From NCBI GenBank assembly GCA_039881145.1, contig JAYKKI010000060.1, forward strand, positions 9,572,501 to 9,636,500: a DNA stretch of 64,000 nt. The letters are read 5' to 3'. The DNA comes from Druceiella hillmani. Taxonomy: Eukaryota > Arthropoda > Insecta > Lepidoptera > Hepialidae. Shown one piece after another: positions 58,091-64,000 of the stretch (positions are counted from its first letter, which is position 1; each line of letters opens with the position of its first letter). The notes beneath the pieces were generated by a model, which had not been told where the DNA came from, made no database searches, and saw nothing but the letters and a program-made list of their open reading frames with translations. The position numbers were made by a program, and so were the translations under genes.

Positions 58091-58639
58091 TGACAGTTTG
58101 TTAATTTATTAGATAGTGTCTTGTTGCCATATGAAATTCGTAGTTACATTGTGAAGTTTTATTCCGAATAACGAAAATATTTTCACGGACAACAATCAAT
58201 AGACTTACACTAGTGACATATCATTTATAATAGGTACACGTTTACAAAACTTTTTAGTACTAGTCACATCTATAATGAACCCTTAGAACAGTGAATATAG
58301 AAAGAGTAATTTATTATTTATAACAAGTTATATCTACTTTTCACGAAATTATCAATTATTATCAATATTTTAGAAACTCTTTTAAATAATGTAGTGATTG
58401 TCAAAATAAAACGGCTTCACTTCAACTTTTAAGGCGAGTTTTATATTACGATTTAGTTGCATATGGTTTTCTAGGACTACGTTCTATTTATCGTTGCCTT
58501 CATTAAAAGACATCAAAAAAAATGAAGAGGTTCTCAATTCGTCGCAATTTTTTTTTCATATATCTTCAGCGATAAATCTTTATCGATTTCAGTGATTCTT
58601 TTTTTAATTGAAAGAGAATGCTTTAGGGTGTGGATGACG

Positions 58640-59150
58640 ATGAATGATGAAGTTCGAAAATGAACAATGGAATTCGTTAATGAATGGCAGTATATCATAT
58701 ATGATTGAAGATATTCGTTATATGTAGTTGTTGTTTTGGTAAATAACTACACCACTTACCAGATCTGGGTCTGACGATAAGTTAGGGAGATGAACAATAT
58801 AACTCCTTATAAGATGATGGTAAATTAACCGTAATACATGATATTTACCACCAGCAGTTTTCACTTTTTAAAATAATCTCACCATCGACCATGTCAGAAT
58901 CTGATGATGTTTTCTTGAGATCGACAATAGAACTCCTTATCGGATGGTGGTAAATCAATCGTAATTCAAGCTATTTGCCACTGGTTAGTTATTACTTTTC
59001 CAAATGTGACATGGATTTCGTATATAGAGAACGGAATTCCTTAAGTAATAGTTGCTACTTGGAAAAATCTGATATTGGAATTCAGATATTGAGAATGGAA
59101 CTCCTCAACGGATAACAGCTAGTCATTAGCGGATACTACTATTGCTTTGT
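58640..59150. repeat. Decayed tandem repeat, period about 130 bp
   Basis: Four to five blocks repeat the order GA(G/A).ACAAT(G/A)(G/T)AA(C/T)TCC(T/G)TTA, GGATG.TGGTAAAT.AA, GTAAT.CA..(C/A)TATT.(A/C)CCAC, then AATCTGAT. Copies differ widely in length and sequence. It lies within unit 3, and I found no counterpart in units 1 or 2. Confidence 0.6.
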
Positions 59151-59199
59151 TTCTGTGTACTGTTGATAATCAACTTCAGACAAAGACGAAATTATTTAT

Positions 59200-62100
59200 A
59201 TACTGGCTTTAGACTTTGACTTTTAATAGTTATACGAAATTTTAAGAAAGATAATAATCGAATTTTAGTTATGGTGTGACGTTTTATATCATTGATAGCA
59301 CAAAATTAAAAAAATAAAATATAATTAAATGTAAATAAGTACCTATTTATTTGCAAAAAATAATTAAATTACTATTTCTTATTGTGAGTATATCGGAAGT
59401 TAAAGTTTTAAATTTACGTTAAAAATGAAATTTAATTATAAATTTGTTTAAGTTGGTCGACAGTGCTGGCGCCAACTTCAAAAATACGTAACTTAGTTAT
59501 TTATTGGGAATAAGTAGATAGTTATTTTGAGTTTAATATTTTTTATTTTTCAGTCCTTACTTTTTTTGAAGTCGGTTTTTTAAGAGTGTAGAACTTTGAT
59601 CATTCCTCGAACAAAATTATAAAATTCCGATAAAGGAAATAATTAGTTGAGAATGTAATTTAATTTTTATCAAATTTATTCATTTATTTGAAATTTAAAA
59701 TTGCATTTCATTTCCATTCAATTTATAAAATGCATTGCCAAAAGATAATACAATGGAAAGAACACAGGACATTCTTAGTCTTTTATTCCAGATCTATGTT
59801 AATATCTACCTGGTTCAGTTTTTTTTTAATAATTTAACGGTTACAAATCAGTGTAATTACTTTTCTGACTGAGTTGTTATTTGCATTTTTATTTTCATTA
59901 AATGTTTTTTGTATAAAAATTACGACAAAAAAATAGCATTTCTTTTCTACTTTTTAATAACCTGGGAAAATAGAAGTAAGTTTAATATGAATTGTTAATT
60001 ATTTATTTTTATACTATTATAATTAAGGGGTAATAATAAATAAAGATTATACCATTTTTGTATGAAACGAATGATTTATTAGAAATAGCATTAAACAATT
60101 AGAGGAAAACACTTGAAAGGAGTTAATTTTCCTAAATGCGTTTTGAGTATGATTTTAGAATAATTAGTATTTTTAGGCAGCAAATGAACATCTGCAATTT
60201 TGTTCTCAGCTTAACGTAAGTTAGAAATAAATTCTATCAACTTTATTAACATGTCAACGTACATAATTTAATAATTTATACCGGATCTGTCCGGAGCAAA
60301 GTTGTGGTAATAAGTTAAGAAAGAATATTTAGTAGAAATACTAAATCGAAAAATTCCAAGACCTTTAAAGCCATATTATGATGAAATTGCAACTCAGAAT
60401 TTGTCATTTTTAGCTTTTACTTTACATAGGTAATCAAATATTTTCATATATATAAAATGTACCCATAGCACGCTAGAACAAGAGCAAAGCAAAGTTGGGT
60501 AATTTTATTCTATCTTAAACTTTGTTGAATTTTAGAACTCAAATTTTAATCATTAGAGGTCGGCACACATTGCACGTTATTTTGAACCTTAAGATGTCAC
60601 GATAAAATTAAAAATAAAACCTTCGTCCTATTTAAAATATCTATTCGATTGTATCCCGATGGGAAGAACGAAAAAGAAATTAAACACAACTTTTCATATT
60701 AACTGAAATATACTTGGTAATTTACAATATATTAAATGAGACTCAAATAAAGCATCCATTTGAAAAATTTCAAGCACGTAAATCTAAAACTATAGAAACT
60801 TTAGAAAGAAAATTATAAAATTATAAGAGTTTCTTTTAATAAAGGAGGCCTAAAAAGAGCTTTAGATTTAAGGCTAAATTGAAATTTGAAACGTTTCAAA
60901 GGAAACACTAAACATTTGTGACATTACTTAACTAATTAACTAGATTGGTTTACTTTATTGTACTTTTAAATTTTTTTTTTAATTTTCAAGGTGGTTACCA
61001 GCAACTTTCTGGACCATTTCAATACTTTAAAGTTATTATCTTTGCCACGCCCCCTTATTGTGCCATTATTTCGAGCCCCATTTCAATTTATATTCAAAAA
61101 AATAAAAAATTTTATTTCCGTTTCGATTTTCTTTAAAATAATTAAAAGAATTTCATAACATAGATATACAAAGTAGCCCAAATTCACTGCATGAGTACAA
61201 GCAGTGATTAGGCTAAGGTGATCGTGTAAAATCCTCAAAATTATGGTTTTTGATGATCCCGTTAATGCCTCCTCGGATAATTTTTTAAAATGTTTTTGTA
61301 ATTTTTTTATGTATTTTTTCCACTTATGGAAAATAATAATTGCCTACCAAATAACTGAATTGAAATTAATACCGACGATATTTGATATGGTCGACATTGT
61401 TTTACAATTGTCTTCGACATTGGCTGTTTGTTTGGACGAGAGTCATAGAGCGTGATCTTAAAACTTCTGAAACAATTACTGTCAGAGATTTAATATTTAA
61501 CATAGATACCCTAAAGTATTTAAATAACAGGGTATTAAGCAGATCTATCATTTTTTCTCCTTCTTCATTTCCCAGGATTTTAGATTCTCCCTCATAGTTA
61601 TATAAATATAAAATTAACAAGTCGTTGCCTCTACGGATATGATGGTTTTTGTAGTTATTTATTGGAAAATAATTAGTTACTTCATTTATAGGCATATTTT
61701 AAAACTATTTATATATTTAAGTTAACTATTTTTGACCACACTGAGGAAAATACATTATATCCCATTAAATGGTACTTGAAATATATGCAGTTTTTAATAA
61801 TCAATGTAATTAATGGCGAACTAATGAAGGAAATACAAAGCTTGTTTTATTTTTTCGAATTTGCCCTAAGTATAAATGTATTAAAATGGGGCTTAACTTT
61901 GAAAAATTATTTTTACTAAAATTGATCTGTAATTGGTGCACAAATTATATTATTGGCGATATTTATAGATGCTGTGAAAATGTTGGTAAATCCTGATATC
62001 CTTTGAGACGAAAAACTGAAACAGAATTTTTATATAACACGAATAAATCTAAGTCATGCACAATTGCTTGGAGCATGCTCAAATCTATAATAAAATATAA
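59200..62100. other. Unit 3 interior, no gene seen
   Basis: The frames at 60945-61136 and 61243-61597 on the plus strand and 61402-61695 on the minus strand overlap each other and show no recognised domain. The minus frame (acidic start EGESKILGNEEGEK) lies opposite a plus frame of similar length, so neither is convincing. Confidence 0.4.
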
Positions 62101-62718
62101 TGAAAAATATATTAAAGGAAACTCATATTTCAAATTTTATATCCAGCTTAATAGAAAGAAACAAATGGCCTGAAAAATGGCTTATATAATGCGAAAATTA
62201 AATGCCTGAGAGAAAATCGCCCTATTGCAATGACGAAAATTAATTTTGTATTGCAAGTTTATTGTAGAACTTCAGGAATATACTTGTAAAGTTACTTATA
62301 AATTTATTTTCTATCTTATTAAATTTAAAATGGAATAGTCATATTTTGCGCTAGATATCGTTCCTTTAACGTGGCAAACCTTCGAAGAAACAGTCATATA
62401 TTACTATATCAAAATTCAACACTGAAATTATTCTTGACGGACGCTTCAATAATTTTAAGTTCTAAGTCATTTAATAGTCTTTATTTTTTTAAGATTCTTC
62501 GTTTATATCCTAATTTTTTAACGTTTTTATTTGGGTTTACTTATTCAGACTGTAACAGTGAATGTATCTATCAAAAAAAAAGTATCCGTGATTCTGAACA
62601 TTGAATGTGTAAAAAATGGTTTTGAAAGCCGTTTCTGTTCGTTCGTTTCCGTCTTTAAAATGATTTACTATTTTCTTAACAAACACACTTAAAATATATT
62701 TAGTTTCATGCACAGCAT

Positions 62719-62783
<65 letters not shown>

Positions 62784-62793
62784 ATATATATAT
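62719..62793. repeat. (TA)n microsatellite with two interruptions
   Basis: TA runs are broken at AAATATA and TTTATA. Such interruptions usually stabilise length. Confidence 0.95.
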
Positions 62794-63589
62794 GATTGTA
62801 AACATATAATTTATGTTTGAAAACAATATAGAAAAAGTGTAAAAAAGTTAAAAATTCAAAATTTTGGTGTACTATTCTATACTCGATCTCATGATGAAGC
62901 GACGCAAAGTAATTACCGCCTTACCATTTTTATTTTTAGTCAAATGTTATCAATAATTGTGGTTTTACTGTACTGAGGACACACTGTCAGTGCTAAGAAA
63001 AGAAATTATGACATCCTCATCACACATTTCAGATATATTTCTTTTTTTAATTTTTTTAATCTTAATTGTAATTAATAATTACTTCGTCTCAAAAAAATCT
63101 AGTGATCATTTGCAGTTTTCATGCTTAAATATTTTAATTCGTCTTAGATATTACTTTAATCAGTATATTGTAGGTTGAGGAAATCATTACAGAAATATCG
63201 ATTAATTTTTTAGAAACATGGGTAAAATAATTTTTTCACAGCTTATATCTTCTGCTGGAATTATTGTAAATATAATAAAATAATATTACCGTTGCAATTT
63301 TCAATGCAAAATAATTATTTCGTGTGTAAAAATTATTTCCTTATTCACTTTCATCATTTAAAGCAAACAAAAATGTTCTTGATAGATGTTTTATAAGTAA
63401 CCCTCTTCTATATAAGTTAGTCAGTCTATCAGCGTTTAGGACAAGTCATCAGTGTTACAGAGAACAGTTCTGCATTTTGAAATCAAATGATACCATACAA
63501 TTATTTCAAAATGTATCCCATTTTGTTGTATGGTTTCATTATTTTTTTTTCAAATTCATAAAACTCACCAACGACTCCCTTAAATCTAA

Positions 63590-63690
63590 AACATATAGAT
63601 TACTTGCAATGGTGCATTTAGTTTATTATAGTTTTTACAGCAAACCATTGCCTAAAAAGCTTAGAAGACGTTCACCCTTTGATTGAAACA
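63590..63690 (+). other. Conserved island shared with 46.98-47.08 kb
   Basis: CCTAAAAAGCTTAGAAGACGTTCA matches CTAAAAAGCTAAGCAGACGTTCA. The unit 3 frame ends KPLPKKLRRRSPFD and a TGA, a plausible basic C-terminus. The unit 1 copy has stops in this frame. It is the last island of the array. Confidence 0.35.
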
Positions 63691-63699
63691 AGCGAAATT

Positions 63700-64000
63700 T
63701 AGTAGTACTTTATACCCAAGACACAAATAATAAAATTAAGAAATCGACTTATTACCGCAAATGGGAAAAGCAAACTTAAATAGGCAAATAAATTACATAC
63801 ATAAATTACAGCTATTTGCGTATGAATTTTTATACATACTGTGATATCAAATACAGGTCTGAATTATTTAATCTAATAATTAGAGTAATACAAATTTAGG
63901 CAAACGCGTGAAGTAACATTCTAATATTTGTGTTTAAAGAACCTTTTCTTATTGAATTCAATATTAGCTTAAAATTTCTTACGAACAATTAACGATGAAT
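63700..64000. other. AT-rich DNA, nothing seen
   Basis: No frame, repeat or structure of note to the window end. Confidence 0.6.

Larger units (their letters stand above)
55690..63690. repeat. Tandem array, unit 3 (about 8 kb)
   Basis: The islands shared with unit 1 are 55710-56095, 56170-56400, 56610-56850, 57000-57360, 58380-58470, 59780-59900, 62120-62320, 62920-63010 and 63590-63690. Those shared with unit 2 include 57270-57400 and 57520-58060. The 57520-58060 block is absent from unit 1, where the flanking islands lie close together (41450-41520). So unit 1 lost it, or units 2 and 3 gained it. No equivalent of the first two islands of units 1 and 2 was found left of 55690. Confidence 0.65.

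Noticed and set aside
61402..61695. 97-codon minus-strand frame with an acidic segment
   Set aside because: It lies opposite plus-strand frames of similar length, has no recognisable domain and no conserved counterpart in unit 1.

Overview
The window looks like intergenic or intronic DNA from an arthropod nuclear genome, probably an insect. It is strongly AT-rich, has long (TA)n microsatellites and many decayed interspersed repeats, and holds no bacterial-type gene organisation. No open frame exceeds about 130 codons, and most have no ATG, no protein-like composition and no splice context. I recognise no intact, expressed protein-coding gene. The content is repeats, transposon relics, ribozyme-bearing mobile elements and a decayed tandem array that probably derives from zinc-finger exons. 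The hemipteran or other insect affinity rests on recalled repeat and protein families and is not proven.

Layout. 1-8 kb: AT-rich DNA with a diverged tandem pair (1.47-1.74 kb), a three-copy arthropod-type repeat (4.6-5.0 kb), several perfect inverted repeats and a 35-bp perfect palindrome at 6.72 kb. 8.3-10.8 kb: a minus-strand relic of a multi-copy arthropod protein family, flanked by two diverged direct repeats. 12.2-23.7 kb: several copies of a diverged repeat family, a cluster of minisatellites (15.6-17.5 kb), three copies of a small ribozyme-bearing element, and a LINE reverse-transcriptase tail (19.9-20.1 kb). 26.4 kb: a fourth ribozyme element with an 8-bp target-site duplication. 28.6-33.1 kb: two more minus-strand LINE relics.

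The most interesting system is the four-copy element with 18-bp inverted termini. Its core folds as a minimal type I hammerhead ribozyme: CUGAAGA, a 5-bp stem II, GAAA, a 3-bp stem III, then the cleavage triplet GUC. The copy at 14.46-14.50 kb retains every conserved core base and a 4-bp stem I. The others carry core or stem lesions. In two of four copies the ribozyme is inverted relative to the flanking arm.

36.8-63.7 kb: three diverged tandem units, collinear by short conserved islands. Units 2 and 3 share an island whose plus-strand frame resembles the first half of a FLYWCH zinc finger, followed in unit 3 by Trp-Arg and Cys at the expected spacing. This suggests decayed exons of a FLYWCH gene (as in mod(mdg4)-like loci) or a FLYWCH-bearing transposon. 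A second island in unit 3 is a 48-codon open frame with consensus splice ends. All alignments were made by eye.
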